Shown here in pieces: positions 46,132-59,400 of a stretch of DNA of 64,000 nt (its first letter is position 1; the number at the start of each line of letters is the position of its first letter). The notes beneath the pieces were generated by a model. The model did no database searches. It saw only the letters and a list, made by a program, of their open reading frames with translations, and was not told where the DNA came from. The stretch is from NCBI RefSeq assembly GCF_932526225.1, contig NC_064043.1, positions 2,501,501 to 2,565,500 of the forward strand, read 5' to 3'. The DNA comes from Nematostella vectensis. Its lineage: Eukaryota > Cnidaria > Anthozoa > Actiniaria > Edwardsiidae. Made by a program: the position numbers and the translations under genes.

Positions 46132-46667
46132 TATTTCAGGGGCGGTGGATTGGGTGGATATCCATATGAAGAAAACGTTGTCGTTTTGGGGGTCTGGTAC
46201 CAAGAAATCATAGATTCTTTTCCAAAACTTTCTCCATTGACCAAAGATGGTCACAGTCACTGTTTTTCTCTTCTGATTACAAGTCATAAAGTTTACAAAG
46301 CACCTGCGGTATGACAAATATCATGCAGTTTTTCCAAATAAGAAATATATTAGTTTCCTTACATGGGAGTGACTGCGTTTGGCAAAAACGACAATTTTTG
46401 GCTAAATTTTCTTGCACCCCCCCCCCCCCCATTTGCAGTAAAAAAAATAAATGAAAAGTCACTTTGTTCAAAGAAAACAAATGTCTGAGGGATGGGAGGT
46501 ACTGTCCATTTTCCTTGACTTTTACTTTGCTGACGCGACAAATCTAATTCAGCGTGAAAGTATTGTAAAATCTATGTAGTGACCTACCAAGAACCACGAT
46601 CAGTTATTAGCCGTCTATCCGGCCATTATCCACCCCCATTTTGAAGTCCTGGACCGCCCCTGTATTT
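46132..46667. mobile_element. 526 bp candidate non-autonomous DNA element
   Basis: The element spans 46137-46662. Both ends read inward CAGGGGCGGT, followed on the right by CCAGGACTTC and on both sides by a GGGTGGATA-like phrase. TATTT flanks it on both sides (46132-46136 and 46663-46667). There is no transposase. CAGGGGCGG ends are common in animal DNA-transposon families. The five-base duplication is short enough to be chance, so the boundaries are tentative. Confidence 0.6.
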
Positions 46668-47472
46668 GGCTATTTTTATATCTTTATGACCTTTGCGTTT
46701 AGAAAAGGCGCGATCTCCTGCTATTCTTTGGCTTCAGCATAGGCTCTTTCCTGAGGGGAGGGGGGAGAGAGCTTTATTCTCTCTCGCGGGCCTTCAAAAT
46801 ATGAACTACATTTGATTTGAGCTGACCACTTTTTTGTTTAAGATGTAGATGACTTAGAAATAATAGGAAAAGCGACATAAGGCTTCCCGTGATTTACTGC
46901 ACGCCGTCGTAGACCATGACACAGCATGAAAAATATCTGCTGAGTCATGCACGTATGGACTGTATAGAGATGTATCACCCCTCTTTTGCACTTGTTTACA
47001 AGCGCAAGAGTCGGCTAAAATCAGTAAAGCGATCATTCTATGAGTAGATGCTTCGAGTTTCCTATTCTATGGAGGAAATTGCTTTTTTATTCGTTTCCTA
47101 AGGGGAAAAACTCCCGATAGTATTAATTTTTAGAGAAAGCAGATTTGAACCCTCAGTACGGTATAAACGCGGTCAGCAGTATCCACCACAAAACAACATG
47201 GTGGACGATTGATGAACACGGGATTAATCGCGTAGCACTCGGGAAATTAGCCTTTGTATTCAATTGAGAGCTAACAACAAGATAAAAAAGAATGTAGACA
47301 TTTTGGAAATAATCTAGAAATGGATTGCTTATGGGAATCATGATTCGCTGCTTATAAAAAGTGGCATTTTGCCCAGAGGAGTCAGAGCTGCCTGGGACTG
47401 CTGCGTTTTTCAACTCAATTTAGGAAATTCGACACCACGACGAGAATTTGTCTTTATATTTGTGTATCAAGA
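46668..47472. other. Intergenic upstream of the SLC26 gene
   Basis: No gene seen; should hold the promoter and 5' UTR of the SLC26 gene, close to 47472. Confidence 0.4.
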
Positions 47473-50400
47473 ATGAGCGATACGGACTTCTTATCAACGA
47501 AATCACAGCGAAAGGTGATCAGTTTATCACGAAGAGCGTTCAACGAGAACGACTTCAAGAGTTGTTACGCGCATAGTAAGTCAGCTCGCCAACAGACCCC
47601 TCTGTGGCAAAAAGGTCGCAACCATCTCAGAAGATATTTCCAGAGCTTAACATGCAAGTCGCTTATATACTCATGGTTTCCTATCGTCTCATGGCTACCC
47701 AAGTACAAGATAAAGGACTATCTAGTGCCGGATATAATGGGTGGTTTTACAGTTTCGATTTTACACATACCGCAGGGTAAGTAAGTAATGTAATACGATC
47801 TGTTTTTTTCTTATATATATACCGGCTCTCAGAGATGAACTAAAAAAATTCAACACCAATAATGGGGGTTTCAAATGAGCAAGCTTATTATGATATCCTC
47901 TTGTTGCGAATATCGTTGTTGATCTATTGCTACAACCTTCTTGTTTTTGTTGTTGATTTTTGTCACCTTGGGTAATAAGCACTGTTTGGTGGTCAACACA
48001 TGGAATGGCTTAGTAGATTTACCGCATTCACACCACGAGACATTCACAGCCATTTACAGCAGTTAAATAGTTCAAATAATGCCGACAAATAATTGAACCA
48101 AATGGGAGTAATATAAGACAGATAAATTTCAATTATGAAATTAATTGCTTATTTTGGTCTGCTATACAGCATGTTATCGTGACAGATAAGGAAATAGCTA
48201 TCAAACTCACATCAATGAATGAAAATTATATGCTACATTATGTGACATTATATCCTACATTATGTGACATTATATGCTACATTGAATGCCAATCTTGGCA
48301 TTTTGGTACATACTGTAAATTTGGCATTTGATAAAATAACGGCTGAGTGGTTTGTGAACACATGCCCTCCATGTTGTGCTGCAATATGTAATAACGCAAA
48401 ATGTAATCATTTTGCTTTGAAAGTTATTACATTTTGTGTTAAGATTATATGGTAACTCAAGGGAGCTTGACTGGTTTTATATGATGTTTCCAGCCTCAGA
48501 TGCATTTTGCTATTAACACTTTTTTCCCTTGGGGAAGCCCAGGTGGTGTGGTTGTCAGTCTTGCTGTGTACTGTCTGTCACTACTAGGTTACAGATTTGG
48601 CTCCTCGATGTCAGTCTATTCATCTCTCTGTTGCCTTCTCACCAAAGGGTTTTATCTATTTGCTCTGGCTCCCCCCCCCCCCCCCCCCCCCTCCCCAAAA
48701 TAAGAAACATCAATTTCAATCCTATAGACAAACCTCTATTCTCAGCAACGTAAAAAGTCTTGCTATCTTTATGATCCTAGTACTTGAGGAATATGCTCAA
48801 ATATCAGACTTCCCTGGATCTTGAGTTCAGACATTTTTGGTGCTGGAAGTATTTTCCTAGATATTTAAGGGGTATTACATTTTATGTTCTCTTGAGCCCC
48901 CTCCCCAAAAAGACTTAATATTTAACATCAAAGATTACTTAAGCTGTATATCTGTGATCAACAGGTTTGGCTTATGCACTGCTAGCTTCAGTTCCACCAA
49001 TTGGTGGCCTCTACCTTGCTGTTATACCGCTACTGGTGTATACTATATTTGGGACCTCCCGACATTTATCCTTAGGCAAGTATAATGAACATGTGGATTT
49101 CTATATGTTTTCTCTCCATAAAATGTATGGAAAAGTCGGTCATTTATTGGGGGAGGGGGGCACGATGTATTTGAACTTGAATGGGTAAAAACCAGCACAA
49201 TCTGCTCACAAAACTGTCTATTACATTTTACTTTCTAGTCTTTATTTATTTTGTTTTTCCACAATTTGTGTGCCTTTCCCAACTAGTACACACATGCAAT
49301 ACCTGCTTATACTATATGGCAATGACTGATCATTTGGTCATGCCAGGAATGATCAAACTTTGCCTTTGGCACATCAACCTCACAAAGCCTCAGTTTGATT
49401 TGGTGGCTCTTGTTTTGTAAGTGTAGTCTTGTTTTGTAAGTGTAGTCTTGTTTTGTAAGTGTAGTCTTGTTTTTTAAGTGTAGTCTTGTTTTGTTAGTGT
49501 AGTATTGAATACCCAATAACATGTACCCCTACTAAAAGGCTGCACACTCAGACACTCTAACACTATGAAAATAAGGCCCGTCTCTACAAAGTACAGTACT
49601 ATTCAAGAATAATCTGTATGCTCCTAACAAGTTGCAAAGCTCATCATATTTACTTAACAGCTTTCTATTTCCTGTAACAGGTACATTTGCAGTAGTTTGT
49701 CTTATGGTAGGCTCTGTGGTGGAAAGGGAGATTGCAAGAATAGAGCCTGCCACAACTCAGTCATCAATTTTAGCCACAACATCACCACCTATCAGTGGTG
49801 GCTTCCTGAATACAACGACCCTCAACAAGCTTATCAGGAAGGAGGAGTCCAACAGTACTTATCCAAGTGACGAGGAGATTATGGATAAAAAGAAGATGGA
49901 AATTGCAGTCACATTAGCACTCTTGGTTGGCATTGTACAGGTTTGTAATGGGCTAATATGTTTGATTACCATGTCTTTGTTTCTGGAGGTGTGGAGAGGG
50001 TGGTTGGTTTTGTGGCAGTCTATCTCTTTGATTCTCTCATCAATGGGTTTGCTAATAGTTTCTATTCCATTCCAGTTTTTGATGGGACTGTTAAAGCTTG
50101 GTTTTGTGGCGGTCTATCTCTCTGATCCTCTCATCAGCGGGTTCACTACAGGAGCTGCTATATTGGTGCTGACAAGTCAGGTTAAGAACATATTTGGAAT
50201 TTCTGTGCCGAGATACACTGGTGCATTTGCAACTGTCAAGGTGAGAGTAGCAAGCCATTGATTTTTTTTTACTGTTTAGATGTGATTCACTTGTCATTTG
50301 ATAGAAAAGAGTTGTTGAGTGTTGTTTTCCCAACACTACAAAGTAGTTAGATGGTTGTGGTTGGTTACTATTTCAGTTGGTGGAAGCTAATAATAACCAG

Positions 50401-53400
50401 ATATTACTGGCTTCTGTTTTATTCTCAGACATACATCTACATGTTTGAGCACATCACTGAGACAGTCCCAGGGTCACTGATTACTGGCGTAGTCTGTATC
50501 ATATTGGTCTACTGCCTCAAACTACTGGATGAGAAGACAAGGAAATACATCAAGTTCCCAATCCCAGCAGACTTAATAGCGGTACATCTTTTCTTCCCCA
50601 TTATTTTGTAAATTGACTGTGCTCCAGCAATGTGGATTCTTACAGGTTTTAGTTAAAAAGGGTGGAGTGGGTGTCAACAGGTCAACCCTTGAGGGTGGAG
50701 AGGGTGTAAACAGGTAGAACCCTGAGGGTGGGGTGGGTGTCAACAGGTCAACCCTTGAGGGTGGAGAGGGTGTAAACAGGTAGAACCCTGAGGGTGGAGA
50801 GGGTGTCAACAGGTCAACCCCTGAGGGTGGAGAGAGTGTCAACAGGTCGACCCCTGAGGGTGGAGAGGGTGCCAACAGGTACAGTAGACCCCTGAGGGTG
50901 GAGAGGGTGTCAACAGGTAGACCCCTGAGGGTGGAGAGGGTGTCATCAGGTCGACCCCTGAGGGTGGAGTGGTTGTCAACAGTTCAACCCTTGAGGGTGG
51001 AGAGGGTGTCAACAGGTACAGTAGACCCCTGAGGGTGGAGAGGGTGTCATCAGGTCGACCCCTGAGGGTGGAGAGGGTGTCAACAGGTAGACCCCTGAGG
51101 GTGGAGAGGGTGTCAACAGGTAGACCCCTGAGGGTGGAGAGGGTGTCATCAGGTCGACCCCTGAGGGTGGAGAGGGTGTCAACAGGTAGACCCCTGAGGG
51201 TGGAGAGGGTGCCAACAGGTACAGTAGACGTTTGAGGGTGGAGAGGGTGTCATCAGGTCGACCCCTGAAGTTGGAGAGGGTGTCAACAGGTAGACCCCTG
51301 AAGTTGGAGAGGGTGTCAACAGTTAGACCATTGAGCTTGCAGGGGGCCTGAGGGTGGAGGAGTTGCCGACAGTTAGACCTGAAGGTGTAGTGTGTGTGTG
51401 TCAATATGTAGCCTCTTCCTGAGGGTGGAGGGGGGGTGCAATAAGTAAACACCTGGGGGTGGAGATGGGTGTGTTAATAGTAAGCTAAGAGGTGCAAAGT
51501 ATGAGTCTTTTCCTTCAGTAGTCTAAATGATATCTAACAGTTCTGTCTTATATATGTGCAGGTGATCCTGGGCACTGGAATTACTTATGGTGCTGAAACA
51601 CACAAGAAGTATGATGTGGCTGTGCTAGGAGAAATACCCAAAGGGTAACTATTTTATTGAGATGTGATTTTATAGCTTCGTGGTATAATTATCAACTCTG
51701 TTTTCCTCATTAGCTTTCCGCCATTCTCAACACCATCATTACCACTCATGGAGACCATGATTGTGGATGCAATTGTCATTGCCATAGTGGTTTTTGCCAC
51801 TAATGTTTCTCTTGCCAAGATGTTTGCCCAGAAGAACAAGTATACAATAGACCCAAATCAGGTAAGATGGAAGTGGTTTAACTTGGGTTTGTAACACTAG
51901 AGACTCCTCAGAGAGACGCCTATTTTTTATTCTTATTTGGACGATACCATGGTATATTAACTGGCTCTTATTGAGGATATAAAAAAAATAAACATTTTAC
52001 GGTCTGAGCACTAATTGAGTTTACCCAGTGCACCATGTCTTTATATTATGAAGCTAAACGCTCGCATTTAGGCAAGGCTAGACTCAACACAGGGCAGCGT
52101 CTCAGAGCTCTAGAGGTTATGCGCACATGACCTGCGCCGGCTCGCTTGGTACAGCAGTATGCCTTTGAAGGTTAGCTTTGCACTGGGCAGCAAATCCTCT
52201 GATCAACCGTCCTAGGTATATAGTTACTTAGTATTCCACTGCTTATCAGTGTGACGGGTGCCCAGTGTGGGACGGTGACATGGTTGCCATGTTAACTGAA
52301 AACTGCAATCTCCATTGGGCACCCAACTGCCGACTCATCTAGTGTTGATGAGTTTAACACAACAGGAATCCTGTATACCAAGCAGTTCTGAACAACTTAA
52401 GCTAAAACAGTGCTGAACATACAGTACAGCCTGGAGGAAACCTAACATTCTGTGCATGTTTTTTGCGTGTTGTTTGAGTGTAATTAGATTCATACACTCA
52501 AACTACACGCACCTTGAGTGGACTACACACACCAAACCACACGCACCTGTTTGCCTCATTAACTCCTACCAAATCCCTTGAGAATATTAGGAGCTACACC
52601 TCATTGTTATGCCTACTCGATGATTAGATTATGCAAGGAAAAATACTTCGACGTTTGATAAGTCGGAACCATGAAAGGTGTGCGTGTTTGTGCTATTTGC
52701 AGGAATTGATTGCTTATGGAGCAGGCAATGTTATAGGGTCATTTTTCTCCTGTTTTCCTGTCAGTGGTTCTCTGTCCAGGTCAGCAGTCCAGGAAAGCCA
52801 GGCAAAGTCTTTGGTAATGTCATTAATCTATTCCTCGTTATACTTTTAACATGTTTTTGTATTTTTTTTTGGTTCATCACCAAATAATATTGTCACTTTC
52901 TGTTTTAGCTCTGTAATGTTCCAGTTGTCGGTGTTATTATTCTTGTTCTACTGTTCCTGGCACCACTGTTTTATTGTTTACCGAAGGTATGAGTGTTGTA
53001 TAGGGGGTTGGGGGGGGGGGGGGGATTGATGTAGTAACTTACAACGGTTATTCTGTGCAGCTTGAAAGGACCCGTTGTAGTGTCTTTATCTGAGAAGAGG
53101 AAAACAGGAATTTTGAGAAACTCTGCAGGCCAGAAAGAGCCAGGATTCAAACCTTGGCCTCAGTGGTGGATATGCAACACACTAAAACACACTAGGTCTC
53201 TTGTGCTTCCACAATTGATCTGGCCAGTCCAGCAGCAAAGTCGTTATTTTTGAGCAGGCCCAGTGCTTGGTTACTGTACAGTATGGACCTTGTACAAGAA
53301 GAGGGGTTGTGCTGGGTGTAACTATGACACCTTGTTTCTCTTTCAGGCTGTACTGGCCGGTGTCATATTGGTGGCATTGAAAGGACTCCTGCAACAATTC

Positions 53401-56400
53401 AAACGACTAAAGGAGCTGTGGATTATATGCAAGCCAGATGCTGTTAGTATTGCTGCAGAGATTGAAGGGAGCCTGCTGGGTCCACCACTTGCTTAATACC
53501 ATGCTGTAATATAGTCAAGGGGTACCCCCTGGGTCCACCACTTGCTAAATACCATGCTGTAATATAGTCAAGGGGTACCCCCTGGGTCCACCACTTGCTA
53601 AATACCATGCTGTAATATAGTCAAGGGGTACCCCCTGGGTCCACCACTTGCTTAATACCATGCTGTAATATAGTCAAGGGGTACCCCCTGGGTCCACCAC
53701 TTGCTGTAATACCATGCTGTAATATAGTCAAGGGGTACCCCCTGGGTCCACCACTTGCTGTAATACCATGCTGTAATATAGTCAAGGGGTACCCCCTGGG
53801 TCCACCACTTGCTTAATACCATGCTGTAATATAGTCAAGGGGTACCCCCTGGGTCCACCACTTGCTGTAATACCATGCTGTAATATAGTCAAGGGGTACC
53901 CCCTGGGTCCACCACTTGCTTAATACCATGCTGTAATATAGTCAAGGGGTACCCCCTGGGTCCACCACTTGCTGTAATACCATGCTGTAATATAGTCAAG
54001 GGGTACCCCCTGGGTCCACCACTTGCTTAATACCATGTTGTAATATAGTCAAGGGGTACCCCCTGGGTCCACCACTTGCTTAATACCATGTTGTAATATA
54101 GTCAAGGGGTACCCCCTGGGTCCACCACTTGCTGTAATACCATGCTGTAATATAGTCAAGGGGTACCCCCTGGGTCCACCACTTGCTTAATACCATGCTG
54201 TAATATAGTCAAGGGGTACCCCCTGGGTCCACCACTTGCTGTAATACCATGCTGTAATATAGTCAAGGGGTACCCCCTGGGTCCACCACTTGCTGTAATA
54301 CCATGCTGTAATATAGTCAAGGGGTACCCCCTGGGTCCACCACTTGCTTAATACCATGTTGTAATATAGTCAAGGGGTACCCCCTGGGTCCACCACTTGC
54401 TTAATACCATGCTGTAATATAGTCAAGGGGTACCCCCTGGGTCCACCACTTGCTTAATACCATGCTGTAATATAGTCAAGGGGTACCCCCTGGGTCCACC
54501 ACTTGCTGTAATACCATGTTGTAATATAGTCAAGGGGTACCCCCTGGGTCCACCACTTGCTAAATACCATGCTGTAATATAGTCAAGGGGTACCCCCTGG
54601 GTCCACCACTTGCTGTAATACCATGTTGTAATATAGTCAAGGGGTACCCCCTGGGTCCACCACTTGCTGTAATACCATGCTGTAATATAGTCAAGGGGTA
54701 CCCCCTGGGTCCACCACTTGCTGTAATACCATGCTGTAATATAGTCAAGGGGTACCCCCTGGGTCCACCACTTGCTGTAATACCATGCTGTAATATAGTC
54801 AAGGGGTACCCCCTGGGTCCACCACTTGCTTAATACCATGCTGTAATATAGTCAAGGGGTACCCCCTGGGTCCACCACTTGCTGTAATACCATGCTGTAA
54901 TATAGTCAAGGGGTACCCCCTGGGTCCACCACTTGCTTAATACCATGCTGTAATATAGTCAAGGGGTACCCCCTGGGTCCACCACTTGCTGTAATACCAT
55001 GCTGTAATATAGTCAAGGGGTACCCCCTGGGTCCACCACTTGCTTAATACCATGTTGTAATATAGTCAAGGGGTACCCCCTGGGTCCACCACTTGCTTAA
55101 TACCATGCTGTAATATAGTCAAGGGGTACCCCCTGGGTCCACCACTTGCTTAATACCATGCTGTAATATAGTCAAGGGGTACCCCCTGGGTCCACCACTT
55201 GCTTAATACCATGTTGTAATATAGTCAAGGGGTACCCCCTGGGTCCACCACTTGCTTAATACCATGCTGTAATATAGTCAAGGGGTACCCCCTGGGTCCA
55301 CCACTTGCTTAATACCATGCTGTAATATAGTCAAGGGGTACCCCCTGGGTCCACCACTTGCTGTAATACCATGCTGTAATATAGTCAAGGGGTACCCCCT
55401 GGGTCCACCACTTGCTGTAATACCATGCTGTAATATAGTCAAGGGGTACCCCCTGGGTCCACCACTTGCTGTAATACCATGTTGTAATATAGTCAAGGGG
55501 TACCCCCTGGGTCCACCACTTGCTGTAATACCATGCTGTAATATAGTCAAGGGGTACCCCCTGGGTCCACCACTTGCTGTAATACCATGCTGTAATATAG
55601 TCAAGGGGTACCCCCCTGGGTCCACCACTTGCTTAATACCATGCTGTAATATAGTCAAGGGGTACCCCCTGGGTCCACCACTTGCTGTAATACCATGTTG
55701 TAATATAGTCAAGGGGTACCCCCTGGGTCCACCACTTGCTTAATACCATGCTGTAATATAGTCAAGGGGTACCCCCTGGGTCCACCACTTGCTGTAATAC
55801 CATGCTGTAATATAGTCAAGGGGTACCCCCTGGGTCCACCACTTGCTTAATACCATGTTGTAATATAGTCAAGGGGTACCCCCTGGGTCCACCACTTGCT
55901 TAATACCATGCTGTAATATAGTCAAGGGGTACCCCCTGGGTCCACCACTTGCTAAATACCATGCTGTAATATAGTCAAGGGGTACCCCCTGGGTCCACCA
56001 CTTGCTGTAATACCATGTTGTAATATAGTCAAGGGGTACCCCCTGGGTCCACCACTTGCTGTAATACCATGTTGTAATATAGTCAAGGGGTACCCCCTGG
56101 GTCCACCACTTGCTTAATACCATGCTGTAATATAGTCAAGGGGTACCCCCTGGGTCCACCACTTGCTTAATACCATGTTGTAATATAGTCAAGGGGTACC
56201 CCCTGGGTCCACCACTTGCTGTAATACCATGCTGTAATATAGTCAAGGGGTACCCCCTGGGTCCACCACTTGCTTAATACCATGCTGTAATATAGTCAAG
56301 GGGTACCCCCTGGGTCCACCACTTGCTGTAATACCATGCTGTAATATAGTCAAGGGGTACCCCCTGGGTCCACCACTTGCTGTAATACCATGCTGTAATA

Positions 56401-59400
56401 TAGTCAAGGGGTACCCCCTGGGTCCACCACTTGCTTAATACCATGTTGTAATATAGTCAAGGGGTACCCCCTGGGTCCACCACTTGCTTAATACCATGCT
56501 GTAATATAGTCAAGGGGTACCCCCTGGGTCCACCACTTGCTTAATACCATGCTGTAATATAGTCAAGGGGTACCCCCTGGGTCCACCACTTGCTGTAATA
56601 CCATGCTGTAATATAGTCAAGGGGTACCCCCTGGGTCCACCACTTGCTGTAATACCATGCTGTAATATAGTCAAGGGGTACCCCCTGGGTCCACCACTTG
56701 CTGTAATACCATGCTGTAATATAGTCAAGGGGTACCCCCCTGGGTCCACCACCATACAGTAACATAGTCAGTTGGGGACATTTCCCCCATAATCTCCTCT
56801 TTTTTTATTATACAGTAACATTTAGCCTCTCAAAGAGCAAAAAGAGAAAAAAAAAAGGGACTGGGTTTCCTTAGGCAAAAAAACGGAACACACCACTTTT
56901 CTATCATACAGTAACATGGCCAAGTGAAAAAGTTTGTGTTTGTTTGTCCCTAAAAGAATGGTTACCTGTGTTTAGTTCATTCACTCACAAGTGTTGTTTG
57001 ATGTTTACAGGTGGTCTGGCTAGTCACTTGGTCTGGGGTGGTATTCCTGGGTATTGATACTGGACTTGCAATTGGTATTGTTGTTGCTCTTCTCATGGTT
57101 ATCATCAGATCTGCCAGGTATGGCACCTTTGTACTGCACTAGGTGTTAGAGAGCCTTGGCAATGTAGAATGTTATTTAATGCATTTCATTATATAAGCTG
57201 ATGGGTGATCAATAGAGGTTAGTCACACTGTAGGCTGACTCCTTTTATTTTCTAACAATCTGTGAAATATCCACCAATTTTGAAATGTTCTAATCTTTCC
57301 ATGCTGTTGTTTTCTGCAGGCCTCGTTATCAAATTCTAGGTCAAGTTCCTGGAACAGAAATATATCGTGACATCCGCCAGTTCCCTGGGGTGAGTATATT
57401 TCTGAAAGGGGATTGCTCATTACATGAGAAACATTAAGAAATTGAGGTAAAAATTCATACAAAAAAAATTCATACAAAACAAAAAGACAACCAACTCAGC
57501 ATTCAGAGTAGCATGTACATACCACAGACACCAAGCGGTATGTCAAGGTCCTTTTCTTATTTTTCTGTTCATTTGCACTTTCCACAGGCAGAGGAAATTC
57601 CTGGAATCAAGATCTTTCGTTTTGAGTCAGCAGTATTTTATGCTAATGCTGAATACTTCCGTAATGCCCTCATCCAGAAGATTGGCATGGACCCGCTTGT
57701 CGTAAACCGCCATATGATGGGCTCAAGCCAGACTCTAAATAAACCATCCAGTCCTCAGAACCATGAGAAGGCAGATAGCAGTGAGACAGTTGTAACATTC
57801 CGCAAGAAGAGCGGTGATGATGCTGTTAACATATTACCTGAGAATACAGTGACACCTTCAATACCGGTGAGATGGGCAAACTATTTTTGGAGATTTTACT
57901 TGAAAATATATAGAAGTCAATCAACAATCCAAGGAAGAGCAATTAATCTGGTCTTGCTCTGGTCCAACCTAATTGGGAGTCCTTGATTGCTCAGCTCAAA
58001 TTGCAATTTGCTAACAATACCTTCAAGCTTTTTGAGCAACAAGTGGTTACAAAATAGTCCTTTCGACTTTAGGTTTTTCAAAATGTTGAAGATAATGAAA
58101 CATAAAGAAAACTTTAATGCGACAATTTATTTTATATAAGTAATGAAAAGTAGTTCTGATCATTTCAAAAGCCAGTCTAATTAATGTCCTTTTATTAGAA
58201 TGGTGATGCTCAAATAGAAAATGGCACAGATCTCTCAGACGTAGAGCCTGAAGTGAAACCAGGCAAAATCCACACCATTATTATTGACGGCAGCACCTTC
58301 AACTTCATAGACACACAGGGTGTCAACACCCTTATAAAGGTCAGCATAGTACACCACCATGTAAGCCCTAGGGGTGGCGGTCAGGGGCGTGGTTTGATGG
58401 GGGTTGGGGGTTAAGGCTCTTGCACACCCACCATATAACCTCTAGGGGTGGCGGTCAGGGGCGCGGTTTGATGGGGGTTAACACTCTTGCACACCCACCA
58501 TATAACCTCTAGGTGTGGCGGTCAGGGGCGCGGTTTGATGGGTGTTGGGGGTTAACGTTCTTGCACACCCACCATATAACCTCTAGGGGTGGTGGTCAGG
58601 TTCACGGTTTGGTGGGGGTTGGGGGTTAACACTCTTGCACACCCACCATATAACCTCTAGGGGTGGCGGTCAGGGGCGCGGTTTGATGGGGGTTGGGGGT
58701 TAACACTTGCACACCCACCATATAACCTCTAGGGGTGGCGGTCAGGGGCGCGGTTTGGTGGGGGTTGGGGGTTAACGTTCTTGCACACCCACCATATAAC
58801 CTCTAAGGGTGGCGGTCAGGTTCACGGTTTGATGGGGGTTGGGGGTTAACACTCTTGCACACCCACCATATAACCTCTAGGGGTGGCGGTCAGGGGCGCG
58901 GTTTGATGGGGGTTGGGGGTTAACACTTGCACACCCACCATATAACCTCTAGGGGTGGCGGTCAGGGGCGCGGTTTGGTGGGGGTTGGGGGTTAACACTC
59001 TCGCACTCCTACCATATAACCTCTAGGGGTGGCGGTCAGGGGCGTGGTTTGATGGCGATAGGGGGTTAATGCTCTTATAAAGGTCAGTATAGTACACCTC
59101 TATCATGTAAGCCCTAGGGGTGGTGGTCAGGGGTGCGGGTTGATGGGGGTGGGGGTTAACACCCTTAAACACCCATGCACATTTATACATTATTGAAATA
59201 ACTCTACTTTTTTGCAGCTTGCCAAGGAATTTCAGAGAATCAATGTCAACTTCTACCTTGCAAGCTGTCGCCGTGAGTGCATGTTTATTGTCTTTTTCCC
59301 TATTGCATTTGTGATTATATAAGGCTTGTTTCATAAAACAAGTTTCCTCTGACTTTTCAGATAGCATCCGTGACATGCTGGATAAAGCACACTTCACTCG

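Noticed and set aside
45985-46317. 110-codon minus ORF
   Set aside because: Overlaps the candidate DNA element and its flank; no recognisable family.
52325-52365. Hammerhead-ribozyme-like GATGAG core
   Set aside because: The invariant CUGAUGA core is not matched (GUUGAUGA) and no GAAA partner strand was found in place.
53478-56750. Possible CRISPR or centromeric satellite
   Set aside because: Units are head-to-tail without unique spacers, and the array is confined to one intron of a eukaryotic gene.
54423-56765. Several minus-strand ORFs with [12 protein letters not shown] repeats
   Set aside because: Pure minisatellite readings within an SLC26 intron.
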